From contig OX463780.1 in the NCBI GenBank assembly GCA_949825025.1, forward strand, positions 45,612,979 through 45,676,978: 64,000 nt of DNA, in the 5' to 3' direction. Under the pieces are notes generated by a model. It was not told where the DNA came from. It ran no database searches and was given only the letters and a program-made list of their open reading frames with translations. A program made the translations under genes and the position numbers. Shown here one piece after another: positions 1 to 11,369 of this stretch. Each line of letters starts with the position of its first letter. Positions within the stretch are counted from its first letter, which is position 1. This stretch comes from Siphlonurus alternatus. Its lineage: Eukaryota > Arthropoda > Insecta > Ephemeroptera > Siphlonuridae.

Positions 1-82
1 TTCCACCCGTCTCATAATCGGGTCCTCATCTTATTTTTACTGCAAAAACAAATAACAATTTAAAATATTAATATAAATAATC

Positions 83-386
83 AGTCCACACAAAGTCTTC
101 TACTCGCACAATGGTTGTAACAAACCATTGTTTATAATGTCTGTCGCATAAAGCCTTTTTCATTGTTAAACATGGGACGACGTAGTGCCTAATTTTGCCA
201 CCAGAGCAGAGAACGTAATGGCATTATTGGCGCTTAGGCAACGGTGTCAACTTCATAATTAACGGTCATTTTCCATAAGTTAACATGTAAATCAACAAGC
301 GTCCCATGTTTTTCCTTTCACGCGACAGACATTACACAACAATACTTTGTTTACCAACAACGAGAAGAAGACTTTGAGTCCACACA
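83..386. mobile_element. Palindromic (foldback) MITE-like element
   Basis: The two ends are inverted copies. The left arm contains ACAAAGTCTTCTACTCG and AATGTCTGTCGC, and the right arm contains GCGACAGACATT and CGAGAAGAAGACTTTG in mirrored order. Both arms lead inward to a copy of CATGGGACG or its complement. The arms are diverged by substitutions and small gaps, so this is an old copy. No coding capacity. Target-site duplication not resolved because the flanks are AT-rich. Confidence 0.6.
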
Positions 387-830
387 ATAATACATTAATT
401 ATTGTTGTAAGATTACAACAATTATATATTTAAAATGCTAAATAAATAAGTTATTTCAGCAGAAAATATAAATGCAAAGTATTAGAAGTCCATTAATGTG
501 TCAAAAATGAAGTAATATTCCGATTAAGATTTTAGTTAAAATCAATAATGCCGCCATAACCTTTGTGCGCCTGCAAAGTTCACATCTATGCAACTCCTTC
601 TACGCGTAGGTTTAGCTGTGATGCAGCTCACAGGCGTATACAACTTTGACGTCAAATAAGTCTTTTCCCCTTTTTATAATAATATTTTATTTATAAAACA
701 CATTATATTTGAATCAATCAAATAAATTGAAGTCCTCAAAATATATTATATAAACTTTGTATATAAATTCATGACAACGAAATACAAAACTTGAAAAGAT
801 TGGAAGTTCATTGCTATACTTTTAGTAAGA
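387..830. other. AT-rich non-coding DNA
   Basis: No exon-like reading frame or recognisable repeat. A slightly GC-richer patch near 565-650 has no clear motif. Confidence 0.5.
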
Positions 831-889
831 GTATATAAAGTTTGTATTTATATACATTAAAAAATCGATTTTGCAGTCTTCATCTTGAT

Positions 890-1180
890 GTCATTCATGA
901 GAAGCGACTGTTAGCGTGAGATTCACGATGTTAAGATGAGAAAAGGCGCAGGAGCAAAAAGAGACGCCGGCGTCACATTATTGACTGGTTATATAAGCTG
1001 CAGCACAGAGCGCGGGAGATAGTACATACAGCGTTGCTGGCACGACGCTAACCTAGGTCTCGACCTTGAACTCCGCGTCATCGTCGTCTCTGTAACATCG
1101 ATCCAATACGACGTGACGTCACGTGTAATATCTTCGTAAATAACATTACAAATTTCAGGTGGCGCCATGTCCACGTGACT
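890..1180. promoter_or_regulatory. CpG-bearing island with CRE palindrome and TATA-like box
   Basis: This stretch is much richer in G, C and CpG than its surroundings. It holds a perfect 14-base palindrome, ACGTGACGTCACGT (1111-1124), which contains a full CRE (TGACGTCA). A separate CCACGTGA E-box lies near 1171. On the + strand TATATAAG (about 991) is followed about 30 bases later by GC-rich DNA, so it could be a core promoter. A 68-residue frame on the - strand overlaps the island but has no family resemblance, and I do not call it a gene. Enhancer or promoter is the more economical reading. Confidence 0.4.
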
Positions 1181-1936
1181 AAGCGAGATAATCATGAGAG
1201 TGGGCGTTCTCTGAGATCACACAAAACCTTTATGAAATCTAATAAAAGCTTCAATATCAAGACTTCAATGAAATTATTGTTTATAATTTACAAAATACTA
1301 TTTTTGATAAAAATAAAAAAATGTTATTAATTTTAATATGGAAAATAAAAGTGTCTTATTAACTTTGTCTTTGCATCATTTTATTTAAATTTATGTACAG
1401 TGAACTCCTTATTAAAAAGGAGAATTCGTAGCATCATTTCATCTCACATTGCTCGCATAAATATGTATCACACCTCAGGGTATATATAAAAAAAAGTAAC
1501 TTGACCACCAAACGATTTGAAGGATTTGACAGACACCTCTGGAGATTCGAAGCTTCTCAGAATGATAAAATATTTTATCTTCAGATGATATTGAAAGCAA
1601 GGAATTTTCAACTTATTTTGAGATAACTTATATAACAATTATATACTGTGAATGAATTAATAGGTCTATTCGTAAACACTGCTTAGACTACAATTTCCGC
1701 ACTTGATCGACCTTATAATGTCCAAGTACATAAAGAAATCGTGTACAGAAACTCTATGTAACCCTATATAGTTCAGACGCTTACTAATAGATCTATATAT
1801 ATTAATTCAAAACTTTGAGTAATTTTGTTATTTCAGCACATTCAAATTCACTGCTTCCTGCTTTAATTGCTACACCTGGCTATACTTGGTGGCATTATAG
1901 AAGTATAAAATGTCAACAAACAAAACAAAATAATAT

Positions 1937-4189
1937 CATAGAGTGATATATTTGGATAGAGGTAGTGCGCCCACGTTAAATTTTCAGACAAAAATTTTAG
2001 TCCCCCTCTCGTCACCTTTTTTGCCTTTTTGACAAAATAAACTACCTGCTGCAAAACTTGAGCGGCTCAGCGCGAGAGGTCTCTCATCCAGATTTTCTCA
2101 AACTCGCCCTCATCTCTTTTTGTTTTCTCTGTCTTCACTCGTGTCACGTGGTCTAGCCAGCCTGCTGCACATCCTCGGGGGAGAGAGGAGGGATGATGCG
2201 TCTGCACTCAAAGAAACGTGCGAGATCGTTAGGTTACGAGAGTAAATAACAATAAAGAGACAGGGCGGACAGAGCGTACTGCAATAATAGGAATATTTAC
2301 ATACTTACTCGCTTCTGACAATATTTTGAGTTTTTTTATATTTCGGTTGTCTTAGAGATAGTAATATGAATTAATTGAAAGGAAAAATTAAGAATAAGAG
2401 TGATAAAAAAAATCTATTAGCTTTAAGAGCTAGTATGTATGCCATATTTTAAAAATATTATATGAAAAGAGAATAATTTAAAATAATTAGCAATATTAAG
2501 TGACAAATAGAAAAAAAAATAATAATATATGAACTATATTTGGATATATTTGCTAACAACATTTGGTCAGTGTGCACATGTGGTTGCAGTTAGAGTGCAA
2601 TGTTGCACTTTACGGTAACTTGCTGGTTCATTGACATTTTAGAAACAAATTTGGCTACAGGGTCGCAAACAGTAAGAAAATTTGATGCCTGTATTTTATT
2701 ATATTATCAACATAGTTATTAAAACCCAGATTTAGAACACTTACAATTAGAGCTGCTATTTATTTATTTATTTGATTTTTTTTTTACAAGAATACACCCA
2801 TAAGAGCTTACAGCCAGCCAGCCAGCTCGCAGCGGAGTAATGGGTAGGGATATGGTAGGGAACGGATGGTGGCCACGACGGCCTGTTACGCGTCCAAGCA
2901 TTCACTGAGGTGAGACTGAGGGAACCGTGGAAAACCTCAGCTACAACGGACATCTCTATACTTTTTATCAATGAACCAAAGCGATGTCCAAAGCCTGGGG
3001 AACCACACACAAGTGTATTACCGTGGAGAGTATATATATATAGGATATAAATAAATATATATATATATATTATACTCTATGGTATTACTGCACTGGTTGC
3101 ATTGCAATGGAAAGCTAGATGAATTGACTCCAGGGAGGGATCTTCGTGATTTCTACTTGAAACGGTCACCCATCCAATTATTAACCACGCTCAACGTAGC
3201 CTCTGACTTCGGTGAATTAACGAAAACCGGTCAATATACTGCGCTACGCTCGCTTATCTCCACAAGTACTACATTTAACTTGCATAATTTTTGTACATTT
3301 TTAAAAAAAATAATCATCTTTCATTGTCACTGCAAATTTCATTGTTTTTAAGATTTTTTATAATTATTGTTTATAGTAATGCTAATTACTTCAAATTATT
3401 CAGTTTCAATACAATAATATATTTTCAAATACTTTTTTTGTTTTATATAAGCCGTAAACATTTAGCCAACATGTTATCTCAATGACGGAAAAAGCACATT
3501 GGAATTAACAATATTTTTTGATTTATTATTTCACTACGTACTGTACAACATTTTATTCCATATTAATGTTAATTGAGCGATGAATAACACATAAAAATAT
3601 GATTTTGTTACATCACTGTTCATATCTTATATATAATATTTTATATAATTAATATAATATATGATAATAGGAACGTTTAATTGGAAAATTCATTTTCATT
3701 TTTATAGTCATAGTGCAATAAAATTACAAATACAAGTTTAATATATATAACAATAATTAAAGATAGTATAAAAAATAAAGTGTAAAATCAGCAGCGTTGG
3801 AGTCGATGTTCTCAGCCATGTATTGAGCTCGCTGCTGCATGCGAGTACAACCACGGCCGACCCGTGTAACACATGACATGCAGCAGATATCATGTTACGC
3901 TCTTTTGAGGGATACACCGAATCATCCCTCCTCAAAGACCTGCAGGCTCTGCAGGGTGCAGCAGGCTGGCTAGACCAAGTGACGCGAGTGAAGACAGAGA
4001 AAACAAAAAGAGATGAGGGCGAGTTTGAGAAAATCTGGATGAGAGCCCTCTCGCGCTGAGCCGCTCAAGTTTTGCAGCAGGTAGTTTATTTTGTCAAAAA
4101 GGCAAAAAAGGTGACGAGAGGGGGACTAAAATTTTTGTCTGAAAATTTAACGTGGGCGCACTACCTCTATCCAAATATATCACTCTATG
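1937..4189. mobile_element. Non-autonomous DNA transposon with ~235-bp terminal inverted repeats
   Basis: The left arm (1937-2170) and right arm (3956-4189) are inverted copies that differ at only a few bases. Similarity continues inward more weakly to about 2205 and 3905. The ends read CATAGAGTG...CACTCTATG and are flanked on both sides by ATAATAT (1930-1936 and 4190-4196), a 7-bp target-site duplication. The interior has no transposase frame and hosts a SINE at about 2762-3261. The superfamily is not assigned: 7-8 bp duplications fit hAT- or P-like enzymes, but the first bases do not match the usual hAT terminus. Confidence 0.8.
2762..3261 (-). mobile_element. 5S rRNA-headed SINE, old copy, split by an AT repeat
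   Basis: Read on the - strand, the 5S-like head (about 3261-3140) carries the internal promoter segment equivalent to GGTTAGTA.TTGGATGGGTGACC. The SINE body follows (TGGTTCCCCAGGCTTTGGAC, then GCTGAGGTTTTCCACGG) and ends in a tail with TGTATTCTTGTAAAA and AAATAAATAAATA. An AT dinucleotide expansion (about 3030-3070) interrupts the middle. It lies inside the long-TIR element at 1937-4189. The two open frames over this copy are by-products of the SINE. Confidence 0.8.
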
Positions 4190-4204
4190 ATAATATCATA
4201 CATG

Positions 4205-4290
4205 TACAACTTATATAGCTCGAGACACAACGAACTTTACCACTGGCTCTGTGTGTAGGCGAGCAGTCTATACAAACTATACAAAGTAAA
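4205..4290. repeat. Dispersed repeat, copy 1
   Basis: CTCGAGACA, GAACTTTAC and GCAGTCTATACAA occur in the same order near 28660-28710, together with CTCTATGATA. The two copies are diverged relatives of one unclassified repeat. This one abuts the right end of the element at 1937-4189. Confidence 0.45.
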
Positions 4291-5860
4291 CTTGAAATTT
4301 TCGGAAGGAATAAACTGGGTGGTGTTCTTGCCTCCCCCAAGATTGCAAATCTGCATCTCTTTGCCAGCAAATGAGGCAGAGATAACTTTCGTGGTGCCCG
4401 AAGGTGTACATGCAGTTTTGCATTAAAATATAATAAAATTTATTTAATTATTATTAATAAATAGAATAAAAATTTCAATATTGCTATGTTGTGTCTAGTC
4501 TAATATTATTATACACCACTTGAATTTTAAGTACTCTGAATCAAAATTATTATGTGCACACTTTGAATAATCATCCCACAATTGTTTATCAATAAAAAAT
4601 TCTTCTCAATTTAGGCTTGGTGAAGGCATAAAGAATACTGAAGGCTTTAATATTACCGCTACTGCAAATCCCTCCACATGCTGAAAAAGTTGCCTAATTT
4701 TAAGGTGCAATTCTGCTGGTTATTAATTGTTTGAGTGCACCAATATATGCCACGATTGTTTTGCAAGGTTTTCAGTTAACGAATTTTAAAGGCTAAAATA
4801 GAATACCCACTATTAATACTGGAAAAGTTTATAATTTTTAAATATCTCGTTAAAAATTAATAAAAAAAAAAGTACAAAATCATTTTTTACTGTTTTCAGT
4901 GAAGAAGCAAATTAGAATTAATTTATAAAAATAAGTCACTGTGAGCAAGTTGCAACAACTTGCGTGCATGCACAGCAATTAACATACACTCCACGGGGCA
5001 CAGCAACATGATGCAAATACAGTACACGATGTACTTAGCTGTACTTATACTAAAGTTGTATCGAAAATTCGTGTTTGTTATATTTAGCTCCAATGACGTA
5101 GACAAAATTTTCCAAACGAGGCTGCAGGTTTGAGGCATGTGCTGGGGGGAGAAACCCACCAAATTTCTACGCGTTTTTTTGACAGGTCTATTTCTCAAAG
5201 AGGGTAGGTTTCACCCTAAAACCACCCCTTGTGACTGAAATGGATTATAATTAATAATTAGGTTAAATTCGCCCTTACAAAATGCAATGCATGGAGCTGC
5301 ATATACGCACCAACACGAAGGTTTCTAAGAAGTATCGAGGAAAAACGCGAGTGTGTTGCTGTTGTCATACTTATATTAGGGATGACGTCATCCCACCACC
5401 CAGCTGATGATGCAGTTGTCATTAGTTTCAGCTGTCATGGCACCACTTCCATCATGGTGCAACGCAAGTGGTGCTCTAAGCCATGTGCAAGTCATGGCTT
5501 GTGAAATAATGTATAAGTTAGTGCTTTTAACTAACAAAAAGTAAGGTTACTTTTGTTAAGTTTTATTATTTTACTTACTATAAAAATAAGTACAAAATAC
5601 TGGATTGAAGTTTATATATATAAAAAAAAAATGCAATAATTATAAAAATAAAATAATATATTAATAATATTCATACTGATCCAGTTGAAAGAAGGTTAGA
5701 ATTGGTTGAATTCGATTAAAATTGTCAAATTCGACACTGCAATGTAAAGAATTTCTCTTATTCTCGTAAATAGTTATAAATAGGAAACAGCCCCCTTCCC
5801 TTATTTACCTTAATATTCATGTATTCGCAGTGCGTGTCGTTGGTACTATATTATAATATT
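4291..5860. other. AT-rich intergenic or intronic DNA, no gene seen
   Basis: No plausible exon. A moderately GC-richer patch lies at about 5380-5490. AAGTTGCCTAATTTTAAGG near 4690 resembles sequences near 12275 and 13590 (see findings). Confidence 0.5.
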
Positions 5861-5879
5861 ATTTAATATTAATTTAATA

Positions 5880-6285
5880 GTGGGAGGTGTGGCGCAGTGC
5901 GCTTGACCGGGTCTCGTCAGATCACCGAAGTCAAGCAACGCCGCGCGTGGTTAGTAGTTGGATGGGTGACCATTTTCAACAAAAACCACGTTTCCCACCC
6001 AGGGGTAAAACGTTGCGCTTTTCCACTATGTGGTTCCCCTGGCTTTGGACCATTGCACTTCCGGTTCATTGACAAAAGCTGTAGCGTCCATCCTGGCTGA
6101 GGTTTCCACGTTTCCCTCAGCCGCAGGCAAATGCCGGGATGGATTTGCAAGGCCGTGGCCGCCCCCGTTCCAGAAGAGCCCGCGAAACGCTCAAGTTAGG
6201 GTTTCGGAAGGTTCGGGGTTTCAAAGTAGTATGTAATTAGTAAATAGAAGTACCCAATAGGGTTTGATTAAAAATTAAAAAAAAA
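5880..6285 (+). mobile_element. 5S rRNA-headed SINE, young full-length copy
   Basis: The head matches eukaryotic 5S rRNA: GATCACCGAAGTCAAGCAAC, then GGTTAGTAGTTGGATGGGTG, which is the 5S internal promoter (A box and C box) for RNA polymerase III. The body has a central domain starting TGAGGTTTCCACGTTTCCC and continuing with GCAAATGCCGGGATGG. The element ends in an A-rich tail. A 14-base duplication, ATATTAATTTAATA, flanks it (5866-5879 and 6286-6299), the signature of LINE-mediated insertion. It matches the copy at 22712-23126 essentially base for base outside the tail, so both inserted recently. Four overlapping open frames here are not genes. Confidence 0.93.
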
Positions 6286-6299
6286 ATATTAATTTAATA

Positions 6300-7860
6300 C
6301 TCTACAGTCTATAGCATTATTATTCATAGACATCATAAAATCATACATTTCATCACGCATTAATACCTGGTGCGGTTATTAATGGTACATTATTGGTACA
6401 ATTATAATTTGATGTATTAAAGAACAAAAAACAAGCATATATTGTAAATTTTATCAAATTTCATTATTGTGTACATTATTGGCTTGTTAAAAGTAATTAG
6501 TGTAATTGAGAAACTAAAAGCAAACTCAACAACAAAATAGTTGAAATTTTCTTTGTAAATAATAATAATAAATAAAAATTCTCCAAATTTCTTTCACCAA
6601 AAATATTTGTTAATCTTAAGCATGCATCTGCCTTTTCCTTGTGGTTTGGTTGTTGCTTAGCAAGAAGTTGATAAAAAAATATTCAACAAAAAACTTTTTC
6701 ATGGTTTTTGATTGAAAGCGATGGTGCACATAGATTTTGATGCTGATGACGGCGACATACCGAAAAAAATAAACTTTTTTATTTTTATTTTTTTTTAAAT
6801 CCTCGTGGTCTTGGTATTCCTTTCTCTTTCATTTCTGCGAGCAACATATATAGTAGGATTCACAAAAGTTTAATATCTTTGCAAAAATTCTTGCTCTATA
6901 ATCGGCCTCAACATGAAACAGGTTTTGCCACTATGACAATCGTGTCTTTTCTGCGCACCAAAAGATCGATGGTGCGCATTCAAGTAAAGTGTATTATATA
7001 TAGAGCGGATAGACTGCATGCAGTATAACAATTAAGTTACTGAAAATAGAAATTATCAAAATATTCAGAATTTCATGGTGAAAAATTAACAGCATCATCG
7101 TAAGAGGCCTGACTTCGTAACCTCTAAGGTTCAAGAACAGAATAATTTTTATATTTAAAAACTGTATAATTACTTACAAAAAGCTTTGGCAAAAAAATTT
7201 AGCATTGAAGATTATAGTACTCCTCTTTAAGCCCCTTTAAATGTTACCAAAACTGCAAAAAACTTCTTTTACGACTGTAAAGATATTTTGATACATAGGG
7301 AGGTTAATTTACATTACAATAAGGAAATTTTACAGCACATTGAATGCATGGCCAAAGAAAAGAAACTTTTTGAAGTAGCGTTTACATGTGATCTAGTTAA
7401 AATATTTATTAAACAGAATATATATAATATGGGTTAAAACGTATGCTATAATATTGGTTGATTTAAAGATTAGCAAGCAGCAAAAGGTGATGCCGTTACG
7501 GGGAGCACTAGTAAAAAATATTCGATAATTCGTTAACGAATAGACTGTGTCATGTGACAACTATTGAAGTATTACAGGGGTCCAGTTTGTTTTACAACAA
7601 GATGTTTAATAAAAGTAAACAATGCAATTAGTGCATTAATAAAATCATTAGAAGATAATTTCAAAAAGTTATGATAATAACATTAAGAAAATCAATAATA
7701 TTTTACCATAAGAAATACTATATTCAATTCTCATGCATGTCATATTTTTTAATTACTAATTTTTATTATACTCTTATTTACATGATAAAACTATTTATAC
7801 AGTAAAAAATGACTTTTATAACATCATATTTTATATACTTGTTAGACTATTGATTTTTTA
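6300..7860. other. AT-rich DNA, no gene seen
   Basis: No exon-like frame. A small hairpin (TGCGCACC ... GGTGCGCA, 6952-6979) is the only local structure noticed. Confidence 0.5.
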
Positions 7861-7904
7861 ATAAAATGTGCATCTTAGTATTAAGATTGCTTGCAACTTT
7901 CCTA

Positions 7905-8190
7905 GATCGGAGTATAGAAGCAAGGGCAAGGTTGCAAGCTTGGCGCGGCGGGCTGGCGCGGGCGGGCGGAGAGACGAAGTGCGGGGAACTAGCCGGGGTC
8001 GGGCGGGCAAGCGAGGAGCCTGCAGCGGGCGCGCACCACCGCACGTTCAACGCTCAACTGCTGAAGACTACAAGAGAAGATAGGATAGGCTTGCTTGCAG
8101 GGCGACGGAGAGGAGGGCGGACCGGTCTGCTGCTTGCCTTGCTCCTTCAAAAAGCCTTCTTTTCGTCTGCCAATATCGTAGCATAACAAC
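7905..8190 (+). promoter_or_regulatory. GC-rich, CpG-dense promoter / 5' UTR island upstream of the 8615 exon
   Basis: Sharp rise in GC with many CpG and GGCGGG-type runs (for example GGCGCGGCGGGCTGGCGCGG) in otherwise AT-rich DNA. It ends about 425 bases upstream of the ATG at 8615 on the same strand, which suits a promoter plus 5' leader. Sp/KLF-type GC boxes are the only recognisable motif class, and no clear TATA box is placed. ACGTACGT near 8190 could be a donor for a leader intron. Reading frames across the island (106 and 71 residues) look like compositional artefacts. Confidence 0.5.
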
Positions 8191-8614
8191 GTACGTATAT
8201 TTTACTCACATCGGTGTATTGTGACTGTAATTACTGTTGTTATTGTTATAATTTTTATCATAAAAAACAAAGGTTGTTTAAAAATAAAATATATTTTTTT
8301 CCGTGTGAAAGTGTTATGTTTTGTTTATTATTATTATTTTTAAAACTTCAAGATTATAAACATGTTGTGTTGTGGTGTGTGTGATAAATGTTACCAAAAT
8401 TCAAAAACAAAATATAAACAATAATATTCCAATTATAATTGTGTATAATAATTATTATTATTATATTTGTATTATATAAATGTTTATATAATTATTATAT
8501 TTAAAATAATAGAAAATTATAGTGATATTTACTGTGACAGTTCTATATAATGAATAATAATATTTAAAATAATTATATTTAAGTGTTGACAACATTTAAT
8601 TATAATAAATAATA

Positions 8615-8966
8615 ATGGATACAAAACATGAAGCATTATTACAACATTTTATTCATCGTAGATTACAAGAATTGGCATCACCACATCATTTTAGTGGTGC
8701 CACTTTACCATCAGTATCACAACCCAATTTCATGTCACCTTCATCCATACTTCCACATTTATATTCTTCAGTGTTTATTGGAGGTGCTGATGAGATGGCA
8801 ACAGATCTGTCATGTCCAACCAATAGACGTCAAATCAGTGAACATTCCATCGCCGATATTTGTCAATCCCGAACACCGGCAAGTGCAACTTCAGCTCCCG
8901 CCAAACCTTCCACTAAAGTTCGGGAATGTTCTACGAGTACTACCCCAATATCGATCTGCAACAGAG
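8615..8966 (+). CDS. Candidate first coding exon of an unidentified gene
   Basis: The frame starts MDTKHEALLQHF and runs 117 complete codons to a good splice donor (CAGAG|GTAAGA, exon end 8966, intron phase 1). An in-frame TAA sits three codons upstream of the ATG (8606-8608) and the -3 base is A, so this start is well defined. Composition is unlike the surrounding chance frames: balanced, with Ser/Thr/Pro-rich stretches and few Ile/Lys/Asn/Tyr runs. Residues around 80-86 (EHSIADI) loosely resemble the short Groucho-binding (eh1/octapeptide) motif found near the N terminus of some homeodomain proteins, but the usual hydrophobic residue is replaced by Cys. I do not recognise the family. Later exons were not found, so the introns must be long or continue outside the window. 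If unspliced, the frame would stop at 9022. Confidence 0.5.
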
Positions 8967-9140
8967 GTAAGACAAATACGAATATTATTGTATGTTTTTC
9001 AGCTACGAGATTGTTTTCATGATGAAATCGTGAGTAATTTGTTCACAATGTCAATGTTATTATCGTTAACAGTCATGTGTATGGTAGAGAGAGAGAGAGA
9101 GAGAAGAGTGAAAGTAATTTACGGACCGTTATGTAAGTAG

Positions 9141-10977
9141 AATAACAACTCTTAGCTATAAGGAATTTGTACTGTATAACATCGTTATATTTAATTGGCA
9201 ATATTTTTATAAAATTATATTAACATTAAATAATATAATTTGATAAATATTATTAGAAAATAATTTAAATATATAATTTTTTTAAGATAGAAAACAAAAT
9301 TAGGTCAGTATATCACATTCGTCAAAATATCAAAAAATTATTTAATTATATAAGTGATTTTATTTAGATAATATTTATTTAATATAAATTGTACTTAATT
9401 ATTTATATTTTATATAAAAATTTAGAGTACATAATTATTTACAAAGTTTTAAGTTCAAAAATATGTATTTTAATGTAACAAAGTGTTTTATAAACTATAA
9501 TCATTTGAGTATTTTAATAAATAATATATTATATTGTATCATTGTCAGACAGAAATGATTATATAATCATTAAAAAAGTAATATTTTATAACGAAAATGT
9601 TGAGTTTAAAAATTCTTCATGGTTTTTATTTAATTTATACAAAGTTATTTTTATCAACAGTTTATCAAACGGTAAACAGTCTTGCTTATTTACAAAGTAA
9701 TGTCTGTATAATTTAGAGTTTTGCAAAAATAACAAAGATATAAAAAAATATTATAAACGAAATATATATTTTTATTTAGTGCTTGAAAATGTAATACAAA
9801 ACTGGCATTTTATCACATGATTCACATACTTTTATATACATGCTCACATACAAATACAGCATGTGGACAATCGATATTTTAAAGCTCTACTTCTTCTTTC
9901 ATTTGTTTTCATTATATACACTGAAAAAAACAGAAATAGAACAGAAACTCAATAACAGAAGGTCGCAAGTGAATTTATAGCTAAATATAAATTGATAACT
10001 ATAATATTAATTATAATATATAGATAATTCAATTATCATATGTTTAATTTGAGCATTATCAGTATTTGATGTAACATTATTTCCATATGTTCATCAACAT
10101 ATTCATTTAATTTTGTATAATTCATCATTAATATTTATAATTATTTTTATAATTTTTTCATAGAATCTCCTGCGACTAATTAGAAATAAGGTTTGATATA
10201 AATATATTTTTTTAACCGATAAACTTGTATGTTATGAACATTTTTCTTCTAGATTTGTTTAGAACTTAAATTACCAGGCGTTTAACTGAATATTATAAAA
10301 GTCATATTAAAAAATATTTTACCAAATTTTTGCTGAGTTTAAATTTTTTTTGGTAATTTTAAAGATATTGTGAGAGTAAATTATTACTACGTTTCTAAAC
10401 TAAACTTGCTTATACTTAGAATTTGCATTAATTCAAAGAAAACAAAAACGCAACAGTTTCTTACTCAACTCAAATTTAGATACACAATTCTGTTTATTTT
10501 TACCTGCATAATGTACATTATTTGTCTGTATGCACTTTATTGTAAATTTAATTTACTGCTGTCAAATTGATGATGGTATTGAATGTCATTCAATTTTCAT
10601 ATTTATTTATATTTTTTTGTTTAATTTATTTTGTAAGGGGAAATAATGTGTTTAAATTCAACAATAACTATATCAAGAGTCTTGAAGAAAAATATTTATG
10701 TATTTTGTATCGGCCAATAAGGTTATATTTAATAACCTTGGCTGATCTTGTAAATTAAAATATGACCAATAAAAAAAAAAAAAAAAAGTTATATTTAATT
10801 TGTACATTTATCCAGTACAAAATATATAATGGAAATTATATAACGTGGAGGTATACAAATGATAAATATTCCTATATTTTATATACAAAATTATATTATT
10901 TTATAAATAAATTTAATGTGAAGAATAATCTCTATATATAAGTAAATTCTAGTATTATATTTAAGGGTATATATTTT
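9141..10977. other. AT-rich DNA, probable intron
   Basis: Very AT-rich with no exon-like frame. The 60-65 residue frames at 10370-10758 are Ile/Leu/Tyr/Phe-rich chance frames. If the 8615 exon is real, this is its first coding intron. Confidence 0.45.
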
Positions 10978-11369
10978 AATAGACAATAATGGCTGCATTT
11001 TTTTATTTCATAATTAGAAACTATACCTAAAATTATGCTTTTCTGAATTTTTTCGGATTTTTTGGAGTGCGGGAACTAATTTTAAAAAAATATTTAAAAT
11101 ATCTGAATTTGGGTGGTACACCTGATGGGACAACCGTGACGTCATTTGTCGTGCTGTGATTGGCTGTTGATGATGTCACGGCTGCTGTGATTGGCTGTCG
11201 ATGACGTCACGGTTGTCCCATCAGGTGTACCACCCAAATTCAGACATTTTAAATATTTTTTTAAAATTAGTTCCCGCACTCCAAAAAAATCTGAAAATTT
11301 TCAGAAAAGCATAATTTAATGTACATTTTCTAATTATGAAATAAAAAAATGCAACCATTATTGTCTATT
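10978..11369. mobile_element. Foldback MITE carrying CRE and CCAAT motifs
   Basis: The ends mirror each other (AATAGACAATAATGG / CCATTATTGTCTATT) and the inverted arms run about 170-180 bases each, including GGTGGTACACCTGATGGGAC and its complement. The centre holds CGTGACGTCATT, TGATGTCACGG and GATGACGTCACGG (CRE-type sites) and two copies of GTGATTGGCTG (CCAAT box in reverse). No coding potential. Target-site duplication not resolved. Confidence 0.75.

Noticed and set aside
1863..2054. 63-residue frame on the minus strand
   Set aside because: It is the left arm of the long-TIR element. The same sequence recurs inverted at the right arm without a gene.
5887..6236. Four overlapping frames of 61-77 residues, repeated identically at 22688-23067
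   Set aside because: They lie inside the 5S-headed SINE, a non-coding polymerase III element.
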